57,420 bases of DNA. It comes from Chara braunii (taxonomy: Eukaryota > Streptophyta > Charophyceae > Charales > Characeae). A program made the translations under genes and the position numbers. Positions 11,126 to 24,341 of the stretch are shown piece by piece. The stretch lies in the NCBI GenBank assembly GCA_003427395.1, contig BFEA01000282.1, forward strand, positions 1,614,964 through 1,672,383, given 5' to 3'. The notes under the pieces were generated by a model. It ran no database searches, had not been told where the DNA came from, and saw only the letters and a list, made by a program, of their open reading frames with translations. Numbering within the stretch: the first letter of the stretch is position 1; each line of letters starts with the position of its first letter.

Positions 11126-11213
11126 GAAGGGGAGGAAGGAAGAGGGGAGGAAGAAGAAGAAGAAGAAGAAGAGAAGAAAGAAGAAGAAGAAGAAGAAGAA
11201 GAAGAAGAAGAAC
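11126..11213. repeat. GGA/GAA microsatellite
   Basis: Nearly pure purine tract dominated by GAA and GGA triplets. It produces a Glu-rich frame on the plus strand and a Phe/Leu-rich frame on the minus strand, both artefacts of composition. Confidence 0.92.
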
Positions 11214-11686
11214 ATTATCCTTCTTTCCACTCACCTCCTCTAGTATCTTTGGAGTTGAAGTATCAATCTTGATAATGCTTTCTCCTTCACTTGGCTATGG
11301 CTCTCTTTTTCCTCAAGCCCTTCTCATCCCTCCTCCTACGTTCCTTCCCGATGATGGTAAACTCCTATTACTATGGCTATGGAGTCCTCCCCTCTAGGAG
11401 GGCTAATGAGACTCCTAATACCCTTTCTTTCTTCCTCACAGCCTGGGGGCTATGGCGGATCACCTTCCTAGGCCACCCTCACTACCACCAGCCTCTAGAG
11501 TTCCTCACACTATTCCACAGTCTCCTCTTAGCTCCCATCTGGCAGGGGTTCCCCTCTCCTTACTCCAAGTGAGATAATTGCTCCTATGAGCTCACATGGG
11601 CAGCATGGGCACTCCTTATGCAAATTTGAGTGTGGCGGGCTGCTCCCTCATCTTATATAGGCTGAAACCGAAGTATCGGTGTCGTA

Positions 11687-11712
11687 CCAAATACCCTTAC
11701 AAGGGTATTTGG
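11687..11712. other. Perfect 12-bp stem hairpin, shared with 24322-24341
   Basis: CCAAATACCCTT and AAGGGTATTTGG are perfect inverted repeats around the 2-base loop AC. The core ATACCCTTACAAGGGTAT recurs inside the LTR-like block at 24.3 kb, also preceded by CGG-G-CG-like sequence and followed by CATG and TTT a few bases later. This suggests a shared element family with a conserved hairpin. Confidence 0.75.
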
Positions 11713-14700
11713 CATGTTTTCTACAAGTCGCGCAAGTGCAACCTCGCCCGTCTGACGACGTGCGCGCGAGGGGGAGCCTTGGTCCTCGTCGGGGTGAGCG
11801 GCACGCTCGGGGTATTGACGGCGAGGCGGAACCCTACGCAGTCTAGGTGTGCGCGGCGTCGCAGGCCCGCGAGACGTACTGCCCCTCGTCCCCTTTAGTT
11901 TTTGTGCTTCCCCACATTTATTATTATTATTTTTTTTGTGCATTGGTAATTTTTCCTACCTTTATTTTGTGCCTTTGACTCAATGATCGCCTCCGATATC
12001 GACGTCGTGACCGGCATGCCTGGCTCCGGTACGGTATTGCCGGGCACGGATGGCCGTCGCAGCAGTCGAGGACCTTGGGTGAGCGCCCTTTGGGTTGGTC
12101 CACGGAGCGGGAGGAAAGCTGAGTAACAGGGGTTGCTGCGGGTCCAACATCCGCCAACCTCGATCTGCTGGAAGAGGTTTGAGTGTGAGCATGCCCAGTC
12201 CCGCTGACTGCTGAAGGGAAATTGAGAGTGGGCATGTCATTGGGGCCCGAACGGTAAGAATTGTGTGTTGGGTACAGTGGGCCAGGGGAGTACCAGTGGG
12301 AGGCTGCCGCAATATGCCAGTGGGTCGTGCGGCAAGGCTGTCCCGATGGTTGTTCCATGGGACACCGCCACACCTCGGCCCCCAATGTTTTCATTGAATA
12401 TTTGCCGCTACCACAAAGATCTGCACAGGGACAGCCTCACTGAGGCTCAAGCTGCAGGCTTGCAGCAGGCCACGGTCTGTTGTGAGAGACCTGAGTCAGG
12501 GCATGCTTGTGGGACCCCGCATGATAGTGAGCTTGCCTGCGCACAGAGGGTGCCAGCCAAAGGCCCGCAGCGGTATGCGGCTGCAGCCACCGTTTCCATG
12601 AAACCCGTCCCCACTTCGACCTTCAAAAATCTAATTTGAATATTTGCTACTACCACCAAAGTCTGTACCGGGGCCTGCTACACCTAGTTCGCAACTTCGC
12701 GTTACCACGGGCCTGTGCCTTCGCGCTGGCCGCAGCTTCAAAACGGTGTGCTGCAGTGCCATGCGGTCCGGGCTGATCGTGTTCGGCCGGACGGTGACTA
12801 TATACTTTGTGGTGAACTTCGATTTCCAGGATCACGGTCCTGCTGACCGTAGTATTTGGTATAATCTGCGGTGTTTGGGTTCCAACGCAGTGTAGCACCG
12901 ATTGTATTCAATGGGTAATTCAGCTACACAACAACGAGGATGGGCGTTGTAACGAGAGACAGACTGGGGCAGCAAGGAAGAAGGGGAATGAACCAAGACA
13001 GGGGGCAGCGCTGAATACATGCGGAGAAGCTGGCCAGGCAGCGCAGCGCTGGTCGGGGACAACAGGGCCAACGAGAAGAGCACGGGGGAGTGTACCTGGG
13101 CAGAAGGTCGTGCAGGGGGCGTGCAGACGAGGAAAACAGCGCAGCAAGGAAGAGGGAGTAGCGATGGACTGAAGAGGAGGTGCTGTGACAAAGGGGGGAA
13201 TGAGACGGAACCTGGCCGACAAACTGTGCCAGGTGCACACGAAGAAGCGGGCGGAGCACAGAAAGGGAGACCGGAAAACCAGAGGGCGAGGGAGTACATC
13301 AGGGCAGTAAAGAAAGAGCAGCAAAAAAAAAAAAAGAAAAAAAAAAAAAAAGAAATGAATGAACCTGGATAGGAAAGTGCGCAGGGTGCATGAAGAGATG
13401 AAGACAAGCCAGCAGGTGGGGATACTTATCACATCTACCAAGATTTGCACCAACACCTGCCTCATCACCCACGCTGCAGGCCCGGTCGCATGCCTGTGCC
13501 CTCCCATTCAATGGGGCTCTGGGATCACTACAGCAGCCGAGTGAAGGTCGCATGCTTAGGCACTACACACTGTCAGGTGGATGGCCGTGGTAGGTAGGCG
13601 GTAACATAGTGTTTGGTGGGCTTTTGCTTCATTTGCAGAAGTCGTACTTCCCGTACCGATCGGCCTCTCTACGGTGCTTGGGTTAGCGCAGCAGTTCGGC
13701 ATAGAAGGGAAAGGCAGGTGGGCAGAGGGACGACGAGCGGAAGGCAGAAAAAGGGAAGGCAGGAAGAGCAAATGAATCTGGACGGGCCTCTGCGTTGGGT
13801 GCACGCACAAAAAGGGGGAGAGTGCAACAACGGGAAAGAGAGCAGCTATGGCGGAGATGAGAGCTGCGAAGCCCACGATTCCTCGATGGAACCAAGTGGG
13901 AGAGGATGGTAGACAGGGGGTTTGGAACAGGGCGAATGTGATGGTGAAGTCGGAACAGCGAATGGAGGAGTGTAGTAGGAGATAGGGAGAAAATGCTGCG
14001 CGCGGGAGATGGCGGGGGCAAAGGAGAATAAAGGTTAGAAACACATATCTCTCCCGTTTCTTAGTGAAAACGGATGATTGAAGGCACGTTTTGGGGGTTC
14101 TTCGTTGCTGCGAGTGTAATGGTAGCGTTAGTTTCAGGGATAAATTAGTAGTTTAGGAGATAGAAAGGAAGAGTGCTGCGTGAGAGGTGTTGGGGAAGAG
14201 GCTATGGAGGAAGCGGGAGTTAAATGTTTTGCCCCATCCTCGATGGGATCGAGCGGAGTAATGTTGTAGGGGGTTTCGGGTGGTGTGAATCTCATGGTAT
14301 CATTGATGTTTGGAGTTGGTAAGTAGTAGTGTATATCTCCATATTCCCCCGGGAGATTTATTGCCGACGAAACAGAAGGTTGGTGGCGGTACTAGGCGGA
14401 GGGCCCAGGTGGACACCTATGACAGACTGGGGGGTAACGGGCAGGACAGAGGTAAGTGCATGCATAGAGGTAGAGGTGATAGTGTTAGATCAACACCTCA
14501 GTAGTTAGTCTCCATGAGCTACAAAGCATGGGCTGCGCCGTGTGAGAATGGCGCAGGTGTACGGGACAAATTGAGGTGAAAACAGAGTGAATGAAGCTGG
14601 TGGAGACAAGAGCTAGGTACGTCTGAGCGTAGAAGTGGAGGAAAAGTGATCTGGGGAGGACAGCCAGGCGGTGAATTGTTTACCCGTCATCGTAGTTACC

Positions 14701-15150
14701 AGGATTTCTAAAAAGCTTCGTTGTTGCCATCACTATACCGAGCTCACCTTTTCATGGGAGGTGCTCGACGCCCTCCCATTAGAGATCCTTGAGCCAACTC
14801 ACGGGTTTCTCTTGTCATTACTGTATTCCGGCGGCCATCTTTTGTCCCACTAACCAGGTGTTCCCCGTACACGAACCCGACCAAGCGGGTGGCCAAATAC
14901 ACCGAGGAGTGGTGAGGGAAGGCGACCAGTGAAGTATCACGGAGGTTGAGCAGGACAAGTACCGGATGTGGTTGGTAGTCTACATAGTCAGCGCTTGTAT
15001 ACGCTCCACCAGGTGCCGATGGTTGTATGATCAGTCAGACCGCTGTTGCTTCAGTCGGTGCGCTGTGCAATCTGTAGCACGGAGTAGCTAGGAGAGGAGT
15101 TGAAGACTTACCTGCTCTGGCCAACGCGCCGCTCGAGCCACCGATCGGTC
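11713..15150. other. No gene seen; GC-rich intergenic or mobile-element DNA
   Basis: Many open frames overlap on both strands here because the sequence is GC-rich, but none shows a family signature. Small local similarities exist: TTGAATATTTGC and following bases near 12395 and 12636, and a diverged block around CCTCGATGG...AGGGGGTTT near 13880 and 14250. A-rich tract at 13323-13352. Confidence 0.45.
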
Positions 15151-15179
15151 AGGACAGCGAAGTAAGGATGAGGGATGAC

Positions 15180-16150
15180 GTAGTGAGTATAGAGGGAATG
15201 ATTAGATGGCGAGAGAGCTGCTGCTGCGGACTGCCGCGGCATCTATGGGTGGTATGGGAGCTGCGCTGCATCTGTGGATGGTACAGGAGTTGCGCTGCAT
15301 CTGTTGACTGTACACAAACAGGGGCCAATGGGTGACAACTGATACCACGACACGCTGCAGATGGCCACTGCATACCACGCCATACTGATTGAAGACTGCC
15401 GCATGACAATGACATACGGCTGCTGCGCATTGCACCGTGCAGTTGCACACTGTGGACCTGCAACCGTTGTTGCTACTTGACTATGTGCCAACTACCACAG
15501 AGAACCACCGTTGACAGTACCAGGACTGCGGCTGCGTTTGCTGGCTGCTGCCTACTACGGCGTTACTGGGGGCGCATTACGGCAGCTGTTGGCGTGAAGT
15601 GCTGCTGCTGCGAACCATGCACAGGCTGCTCCTGCGGGTTGCTGTTGGATGTGAGCGGACTGTGGCATTGCTGCTGGCCACCGCTATTTGCTGTTGCTGG
15701 TGACTGCTGCTGCTGCAGAAAGCATACCACTATTAATTGCTACTGGCTGCAACAGTCGGTGCATAGCAACAGTCGGTGCATAGACTGCTGCTGGTGACAA
15801 GTTGCTGCATACTGACGAAGGTCCACTGCCGCGTCTAAGGGCTGTGGGCGGGCTGCTGCTATTGACAGGTGCCGCTGTTTCCGTGGAGCACCATTAAAGG
15901 TACTGTTGCGCTTGTGGACTGCTGTTGGTGCAGGCCACGACTGCTGTTGCCGTGACTGCTGTTGAGTGTGTGCGGACTGTGCACAGCTGGTGCTGTTGTT
16001 GGTCGGGCACAGGTTATCACTGCATACTGCGCGATGATTGCCGCTGCTGCTGTTGACCGCTGCTGGCCGCCGTTGTTGCATTCTGCTTGGTGACTGTTGG
16101 GGATTGCTGCCATTGCTGCTGACCGCCGTTGAGTACTACTGTTGCAGCGC
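15180..16150. repeat. Imperfect CTG/TTG-rich tract
   Basis: Long stretches of CTGCTG, TTGCTG and CTGTTG with interruptions dominate 15480-16130. At 15240-15310 a short imperfect unit, GCGCTGCATCTG followed by a variable part, is repeated in tandem. The tract gives Cys-rich frames on the plus strand and Gln/Ser-rich frames on the minus strand, neither of which I accept as genes. Confidence 0.7.
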
Positions 16151-16789
16151 ATGAGGACAGGTACAGGGTGTTGGGCAGCTGTAGTGTGACCTAGGGAGGG
16201 AGCTTGGTGCTGCGAGTGGGAGGCTCGTCAGGAGGGGTTACTTCGGCAGGTTGCGTTCGTTGTCCAAGCTGTCAGTTGGCCGCCATTGCGGGGCCCTCAG
16301 GCGCATCAAGGCAACAAGGCCCTCTCCTGAGAGTTGAGTCTGTCCCCTTCTGGTATCTCGAGAGTCTCAGACCCCTTATTCTGCCTTTCTAAGTCTAAGT
16401 CTAATCCTGTTCTGAGAGGAAGGCGGCAGGCGGGATTGCAACCCGTAGGACGGCAACAAGATTATGTGGGGAGTCAACCCACCGATTGCGGGAGCCCTGC
16501 CGAAACTCAGGAGGAGTTTTGGAGGCAGGGAACTGAGAGGTTATCATTGCTTTCCCTCTATAAACCCAGTTATAACCCCTATCTGTATTTCCCATTGCAT
16601 CTCTGACTGAGTATATGGTGTGCAACCTTACATTGACTTTTGTTTGACTTTCAGGACGTTGAATCAGACTAAGTAAAGGAATGTCTGCTCAATTTCAGTT
16701 TCAACTTTGTTGATTGTGTGAAATCAGACTCTTAAAAGAAACAGCATCTGGAAAGGTTGGAAGGAAGGCAGTTATGCATGAAGGTTGGC
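16151..16789. other. Possible LTR or leader; TATA-like motif near 16558
   Basis: No coding sequence is seen. CTCTATAAACCC near 16558 resembles a TATA box, and the following 230 bases lead into the tandem repeats at 16790. It could be the promoter end of a mobile element whose repeats follow, but no paired LTR was found. Confidence 0.25.
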
Positions 16790-17605
16790 TGGGTCATTAA
16801 GACTGGGAGGTCCCCATAAGTTTGGGGAGGCCCAGGGCTGTGTTTATTTTTGAATTGCTTGGAGAATCAGACCGTTCTATAAGTGTAGGTGGTTTGGTTG
16901 CTCTGACTTGCAAGGGCTGTCTGTGTTTGACTTTTCAGGGGCCAAGTGCGTTTTGTAAGTTCAGGTGCCTTGGTTGCCTTGGTTGCATTGGTTATTCTGG
17001 GTTTTTCCTCTGTTTATTTGGTTCTGAACGAGGAGGTCTGAGCCATTCTATAAGTTTAGGTGGCTCAGCCTCTTTCTGCTTTAATTATGAGAAAAAGAAC
17101 CTGACAGAGGGCAGATCGTTCTGTAAGTTCAAGTGATCTAGCCCAATGTCACGCACAGATTGGATCAGAGATAAACGAACTAGGCAGAGAGCCAGACTGT
17201 TCTATAAGTTCAGGTGGTCTGACTCAAAGCCTTGCACGTGTTGGAACCTAAAGGTTATAATTTGGCTATACTCTATTATTATTCTATTTAAGAACAAGCT
17301 AGTTAGACCGTTCTATAAGTTTAGGTGGTCGGACTATAGCCTATCACAACCTGAAGAGAGTATAATTAAGAATATAACTGGTGGTAAGTTGGGGCAGGCT
17401 GAACTTAAGTTAGTTCAGTCCTATGCAGCCTTAGAAGACAAAGGGAAGACAATTACATATAATTTGGATATCTTAAACAGTTCAGGGCGACTACGGTGGC
17501 CTAGTCATATGCCCAAAGAAGAGAAAAGTTGTTGTGCCCTGTGTTTGTGTATATCTTGGCTAAGTTAGGCATGTCCCATAAGTTTGGGTGGCCTGACTTT
17601 ACGCC
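16790..17605. repeat. Dispersed tandem motif ATAAGTTTAGGTGG, about 8 units
   Basis: A short core close to GACCGTTCTATAAGTTTAGG occurs near 16805, 16870, 16950, 17045, 17115, 17195, 17300 and 17575, with spacers of roughly 65-270 bases. In many units the base triplets on both sides of the core are complementary (GACC...GGTC), so each core sits in a small imperfect inverted repeat. Spacer sequences differ, so this is not a simple satellite. Confidence 0.75.
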
Positions 17606-17879
17606 TTATGTAAGCTGGGTATAAAGGGATAAATCACTGAAAGACTACGAACTATTGTTTGTCCAGATGAACTTGGGATGGTGAGAGTACTTACCTTTGT
17701 GGTTTGGTCTGCATGTGGCTGAATGAGGTTACTACTTGGTCTGAGTTTAAGTTGGATAGTTAGCTGCTTTAGTTGCTCGCCATGTGCTAGAGCCATAAGA
17801 GTTAGTTTCAATTCCTGCATTTTATGAGCTAAGTTTTTTTACCTAGATCAATTCTCGCATTTTCTGGGATAATTTTTTA

Positions 17880-18470
17880 TACTTGGCTTTGTATAAATCT
17901 TGGCAAGCTACTTTCTCTATGGGCAGCGCTGCCGAAATTTCTACAAATCCAAGGAGTTGGTCAATTCTTGACTTGTCATAAGTTCAATTTGTCTTTTCTT
18001 TATATCTGACTTAGTAAAAATATGAAAAGTCTCCTTTTCTAAAGGGAGTGCTACCCAAATTTTTGCTAATTCAGGGAGTTAGACAAAATTGGACTTTGAG
18101 AAGTCAAAGTTAGTCTCAAGTTCTGAACTTAGCTTTGTATAATTTTGGACTAGCATTTTTCCAAAGAGAGTGCTGCCGAAATTTTTACAAATCTAAGGAG
18201 TTGTTATATTTTGTCTTGACAGAAACTCGAGTTATTCTGAGTTCAAATCTGAGATAGTATAAATCTGGGAAGTCTCCTTTTCTAAAGGGAGTGCTGCCCA
18301 AATTTTTACTAATTCAGGGAGTTAAACAAAATTTGACTTTCTTGAGTTAGAAATTATTTCTGCTTTCATATTTGAGCTTATATAAATTCTGGAAAGACAC
18401 TTTTCCTACGGCAAGCGCTGCCGAAATTTTCTTAAGTTTAAAGGAGTTAGATTATATTTCGACAGATGAC
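17880..18470. repeat. About 120-bp internal tandem repeat, 5 units
   Basis: Five tandem units each contain a variant of AGTGCTGCCGAAATTTTTAC, then AAATCTAAGGAGTT and a TTTGACTT-like segment. Alternate units differ in a consistent way: GCTGCCGAAATTT against GCTACCCAAATTT or GCTGCCCAAATTT, suggesting a dimeric higher-order unit. The same array is present in inverted form at 39650-40230. Confidence 0.8.
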
Positions 18471-18718
18471 GATTTTGGTAATCTACCCTGGATAGGGGAG
18501 ATTATGTCATGAGTCTACCTTTTTTTGAGCGCTGGCTTAGAGGTAGACTTAGGCTTAGCTATTAGGAGGAGCTTTGAGAGAGATTGCGGTATGGGGATTA
18601 TTCTCCAGGGGTTTATGATTTTAGCCTGGGGCGTTGACCTGTCTTGTGTTACAGGTCCTTTTGATCGTTTGACTCAGGATTTTGACTAGTTTCAGCTTGA
18701 TCCTACGAGAATTATTTT

Positions 18719-18752
18719 CTGTTATCACTCATAACATTATCATTGATAACAG
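18719..18752. other. Conserved CTGTTATC...GATAACAG inverted repeat
   Basis: CTGTTATC and GATAACAG enclose 18 bases here, 1 base at 39396-39414 (a perfect 9-bp stem) and 5 bases at 37853-37872. Keeping both arms across three diverged copies suggests that the structure matters for the element or marks a boundary in it. Confidence 0.65.
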
Positions 18753-19438
18753 GTCGGTTGGTTGATCGCCGACTTGTCGGCTCACGACACGACTTTGCTT
18801 ACACCTGTATCTCGACTTGATTGCCTTAGCCCTGAGATTTGATACGTTTCTCTGAGGGCTTTAACCGAAATTCTTTTAAATGGTCTTTATAAAGAATTTA
18901 TGAAATCTATGGAGATTTTGACTATGACTGGGACTTGAGTATGTGAGGCGTGGTGTGAGTTACAGAGAACAGTAAAGTTGACCACATTGAAGTATGGCAA
19001 TGTGGCTATTGTGTGTGTCGTGTTTTATGCAGGTTAGTATTTTGGAGCTTCATGTATGAGTCATACTTTGGAGGCAGTGAAAATGACAACCATGTGTCGC
19101 ACGATCTGCATACCTGATGGGTCTATGTTTCCCCTTCTTTTGTTGTTATCTCGATATCTGATTTGATATATATAAGTGGTGGGATGTCTATTTACTTATT
19201 GGATGATTTTGCTTGTTGGATCTTGATAGTTGGACGTTGTAATCCGTGGCAGTCGTCAAAGTCAAACCCCTTGACTTATGTCCAGGCCTGGAGTGGAGTT
19301 CATCTCCAGGGCAGTAAGAAACGACTGTCACCACAGGTATGGGTCTGTGTACCACCCACTCTGCACAGGGTGCAGAAGAGGGTGTGTGGTCTTCAACCAC
19401 GCATAGCGGTTGTCCAGCGTCGAGAGATTAGCCCCCAA

Positions 19439-20974
<1,536 letters not shown>

Positions 20975-21316
20975 CAGTAGGGACCTGCCAGTCCCTACTG
21001 TGCCAGTCCCATTCTCCTCCACTCTTTTCTTCCCCTTTGTTTCATTCTTCCTCCATTTTGTCTCATTTTTTTTTCTTTTCTTTTATTTCTGATGTGACAA
21101 GTGTCAAGCGGTTGTTTAGTCTTTTTTCAGGCCATGGATCCTCCTCTATGGCCAGATTCTGACTCAGCAGTTGACCGTTATATCTCGGATTACAATAATG
21201 ACACACCTATGTTCATGGGAGGCTTCATTTTGTCTCCGTTAGTCTCAATTTTGAGCCCCTTTGCTCCGATTTTCTTTTGACAACCTTTTTTCTGTGTTAT
21301 TTCTCATGCCTAGTTA

Positions 21317-21334
21317 GTCCGAGATATCTCGGAC
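21317..21334. other. 18-bp perfect palindrome GTCCGAGATATCTCGGAC
   Basis: Perfect dyad. Half-sites or decayed versions (CCGTTATATCTCGGA, GTTACATCTCGGACTGC, TTATTTTTCGGACTGC, GTAACTCGGACTG) occur near 21177, 22541, 21822 and 21983. Confidence 0.75.
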
Positions 21335-21818
21335 TGCTGGGCAACCCTTCCATCATCATTATTTTTCTTTCTTTTCTCTCATGACTCTCTCACTTGATCT
21401 CGTTAGTACTAGTGATGCTAATATTTTCCACCGTCTCGATCTTGATCTCAACGGTGCCGTTTGTTTTGCGTGACAATTTTCACGTCGGCTTATGGTTCCC
21501 TTGGGACATCTCAAACCCCCGCCATTCTCTCGTACTAGTTTCATTTCTTCATCCAGCTGGTAGTCCCGCCGACGCATGTCCCATTTTCGACTATTTCTAT
21601 TTGGGCTCATTTAATCCCGGATGACGTCCCATTTTTATTTTGGAACCTCCTTTTCCTTGTCAGTTCCAATATCCCTCCTCAAGTGCCCCATGTGTGCCGA
21701 TTATTCTCGGTCGCGAGATCCTTATCTCAGGATTGCCGTTGCCTCATGCCGAAGTCACTCTTTTCTAGCCTTTTGGGGTTTATCATGACTCATTTTCCCT
21801 TGGCCGGCACCCTTATGA

Positions 21819-22150
21819 GGTCCGTTATTTTTCGGACTGCAACTATGGTCATTTTCCTAGTCTCACAGCGCCACAACTTGTCCCTAATTGAAATAAATGA
21901 AACGCTCGATTTTCAAGTGCATCTGGGCTCAATATTGGCTCCGGATGCATTCAAAACATGTGTTTTTTCTTCCCCATGCAGTCCGTTGTAACTCGGACTG
22001 TAGTAGGGGTCAATTTCCTAGCCCCATTGCCCCACAACTAGCCCAAAATTGAAGTAAAAAGAAACGGTCAACTTTTAAGTGCATCCGTGCTCAATATTGG
22101 CTACGGATGCATCTAAAACATGTGTTTCTCTTCACCTATGCAATTCGTTG
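21819..22150. repeat. About 165-bp tandem duplication
   Basis: Two adjoining units share GTCATTTTCCTAG or GTCAATTTCCTAG, the phrase CAAGTGCATC...GCTCAATATTGGCT and ATGCATC-AAAACATGTGTTT. They differ by scattered substitutions. Confidence 0.8.
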
Positions 22151-22422
22151 TATCTCAGTTGCATGGGGTCTTGCTTTTTCTTGATTTTCTCTGCAAAATC
22201 AAGAGAAAACTAAGGTCCTTTGTAACCGTCGTATTCCATAATGTATCTGGTCACGAATGTATCTCCCCAAGTGACCGTTTTTTACCTTTAAGACCTTTTT
22301 CTTTTTTCTTTTCTTTTTTTTTTCTTTTCTTTTTTTTCCCCTCCATTTTTGGACAGTAGGACCTGCCAGTCCCTACTGACGGCCAACTCACTCACTCCCT
22401 CTCACTCTGTTTGTCTTATTCT

Positions 22423-22425
<3 letters not shown>

Positions 22426-22456
<31 letters not shown>
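22426..22456. repeat. 31-base T homopolymer
   Basis: Uninterrupted T run between two T-rich repeat units. Confidence 0.85.
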
Positions 22457-22942
22457 CACATGCCTAGTGTCAAGTGATCGTTAAGGCCTTTTCTAGGTCA
22501 TTCCTCTTAGTTTTGGCCCTCCCTATGCCCATGGTGCACCCCGTTACATCTCGGACTGCAATTGTGGCTTCCTCATGCCCATGGGAGCCTCCCTTTACCT
22601 CTATTTCTCCCACACCGTGACCCCTCATACTCCGATTTTCTCCCGGAGACCTATTTTTCACATGAAGTCTCTTTTGACTTCATTTTCTTGAGGGAGGCTG
22701 ATCCGAGATTTTTCGGATTGCTCCCATGCCTCCTCCTTCATGTTTCTTTACTTTTTCTTTTTCTTTTGGTCTCCTCGTTTACTCCCACTAGTGTTAGTGG
22801 TGCCAATATTCTTGGCAGTTAAGATTTCGATCTTGACGGTGCATTTTGCTTTACTTATTTTTCCCTTATGCCGCTCTAGAGTTCCTCTTGGGACCTTCTT
22901 ATATCCCCGTCACTTGTCCCGTGCTAGTCCTTACTTGTCACA

Positions 22943-23125
22943 CCTGGTGGTCTCCGACACTTTGTCCCGTCGGTTGTCCCCGACACTTTGTCCCGCCGGT
23001 GGTCGCCAACACTTTGTCCCGTCGGTGGTCCCAACACTTTGTCTTGTCGGTGGTCCCCGACACTTTGTCCCGTCGGTGGTCCCCTACACTTTGTCCTGTC
23101 GGTGGTCCCCAACACTTTATGCCGC
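22943..23125. repeat. 27-bp minisatellite, 7-8 units
   Basis: Tandem copies of CGGTGGTCCCCGACACTTTG followed by TCCCGT, most of them 25-27 bp long. It accounts for the overlapping repetitive frames on both strands here. Confidence 0.93.
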
Positions 23126-23255
23126 CTTTCTTTAGTGCTCTCCGGTCGTCAAGGCCCCCTTCCAGTATGGCCTCGACACCCCATTGTGACCCTTACTTTC
23201 TAGTGTCCCGCAACCACCAGGGTTGTCCACCTTCTGGCTTCACTATTCTCTTGTC

Positions 23256-23545
23256 ATCCACCCCACTCATTTGCGATGTCCTCATCACGCATCAGTCTTT
23301 TGTCAGCAGGAGGGTCTGGAAGGATAAACGGAGGAGAGGGGTTGGAATGTCTTTTCTGTCTCTCTTGTCTTCTTTCTCCGGATTTCTCTGTCGTGCACAA
23401 CTTGGTTATATACCTACTCTCAAGTGTCGGGACGATAGGTCTCGACACATCCACCCCACTCATTCGCGATGTCCTCATCACGCATCAGTCTTTTGTTAGC
23501 AGGAGGGTCTGGAAGGATAAACGGAGGAGAGGGGGTGGAATGTAA
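23256..23545. repeat. Direct repeat of about 95 bp, 194 bp apart
   Basis: CATCCACCCCACTCATTTGC through GGATAAACGGAGGAGAGGGG occurs at 23256-23348 and again at 23450-23542 with very few differences. The unit and the spacer together make a partial tandem duplication. Confidence 0.92.
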
Positions 23546-23679
23546 TAGGTAGTTAGTTTGTCAGGGTCTTTTCTGTCTTTTTTTGTTTCTTTCTTGGGGT
23601 CTCTTCTAGTCTCCGCTCCTTGGGGCGGAGACGGGTGCGTGGGGGGTCGATTTCTCTTTCAGGCGCTTCTTCAAGCTTC

Positions 23680-23930
23680 TTCCGTTTCATTCATCACCCT
23701 TAGTACATCAGGCATTTCGTCTTTTTCATCACCTTCAGTACATCAAACCTTTCGTCTCATTCATCATCCTTAGTACATCAGGCCTTTCGTCTCATTCATT
23801 ACCTTTAGTACATCCAACCTTTAGTCTTATTCATCACCTTTAGTACATCCAACCTTTTGTCTCATTCATCACCCTTAGTACATCAGGCCTTTAGTCTCAT
23901 TCATCACCTTTAGTACATCGAGCCTTTCAT
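23680..23930. repeat. About 35-bp minisatellite, about 8 units
   Basis: Tandem units of TCATTCATCACCTTTAGTAC followed by ATC, then AGGCCTTTCGTC or CAACCTTTCGTC. Alternate unit endings suggest a dimeric substructure. Confidence 0.9.
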
Positions 23931-23999
23931 CTCCCGCCTCTTGCAGCCCATAATTCTCCCCTGAGCCTTGTCATCCCTAATGCCCTTGAATGATCTGCC

Positions 24000-24341
24000 T
24001 TTTGTCCCGTTGTCGAGCGCATCGGTCCGGCACCGCACAAGGCAGGCGCGGGACCCTCCCGGCCGCGTCGCGCAGGAGTCGGTCTGATCCTCCTCGCAAA
24101 TGCAAATGGAGCTTCCACAAGCCGCGCCGGCTGAGTACGCCAGCCATACCTCTCGCGCGCCCCTACGACAGGATAGGGCCTACGCGAGGCGACTCGCAAT
24201 GCAAGCGTACGCAAGCGGTCACAATGATGGCGTACTATGTAGTACCCATACTCATGTGGTCCTCGTTAATCTCGAGGGTCGCGTTCGACACTCGAGTGTC
24301 GGCTGACACGCTGTCGGAGCCGATACCCTTACAAGGGTATC
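24000..24341 (-). repeat. LTR-like block, copy C (inverted)
   Basis: The reverse complement matches two separate parts of copy A (19439-19565 and 20020-20190), joined here without the intervening 450 bases. It contains the perfect 16-bp palindrome CGACACTCGAGTGTCG at about 24286 and ends with the ATACCCTTACAAGGGTAT hairpin (24322-24341). Confidence 0.78.

Larger units (their letters stand above)
20975..22945. repeat. Diverged direct repeat units of a T-rich family
   Basis: The block beginning with the hairpin CAGTAGGGAC-CTGCCA-GTCCCTACTG at 20975-21000 recurs at 22354-22378 with one base fewer. Similar downstream order is kept in both copies: a T-rich tract, CAAGTGTCAAG or TAGTGTCAAG, ATCTCGGACTGC-like boxes, and then a TTAGTACTAGTGATGCTAAT block at about 21402 against TAGTGTTAGTGGTGCCAAT at about 22790. 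The period is about 1.38 kb. Confidence 0.6.

Noticed and set aside
11010-11272. Glu-rich and Leu/Phe-rich frames
   Set aside because: Translations of a GAA/GGA microsatellite on each strand.
12832-13507. Two long overlapping minus-strand frames (191 and 195 codons)
   Set aside because: Composition is that of GC-rich sequence with a T tract. The two frames overlap in different registers and neither has a recognisable domain or homologous block.
15477-16152. Cys-rich plus-strand and Gln/Ser-rich minus-strand frames
   Set aside because: CTG/TTG repeat translated in different frames.
22740-23499. Long plus-strand frames (131 and 217 codons)
   Set aside because: They run through the 27-bp minisatellite, which is open in all frames, and carry no domain.
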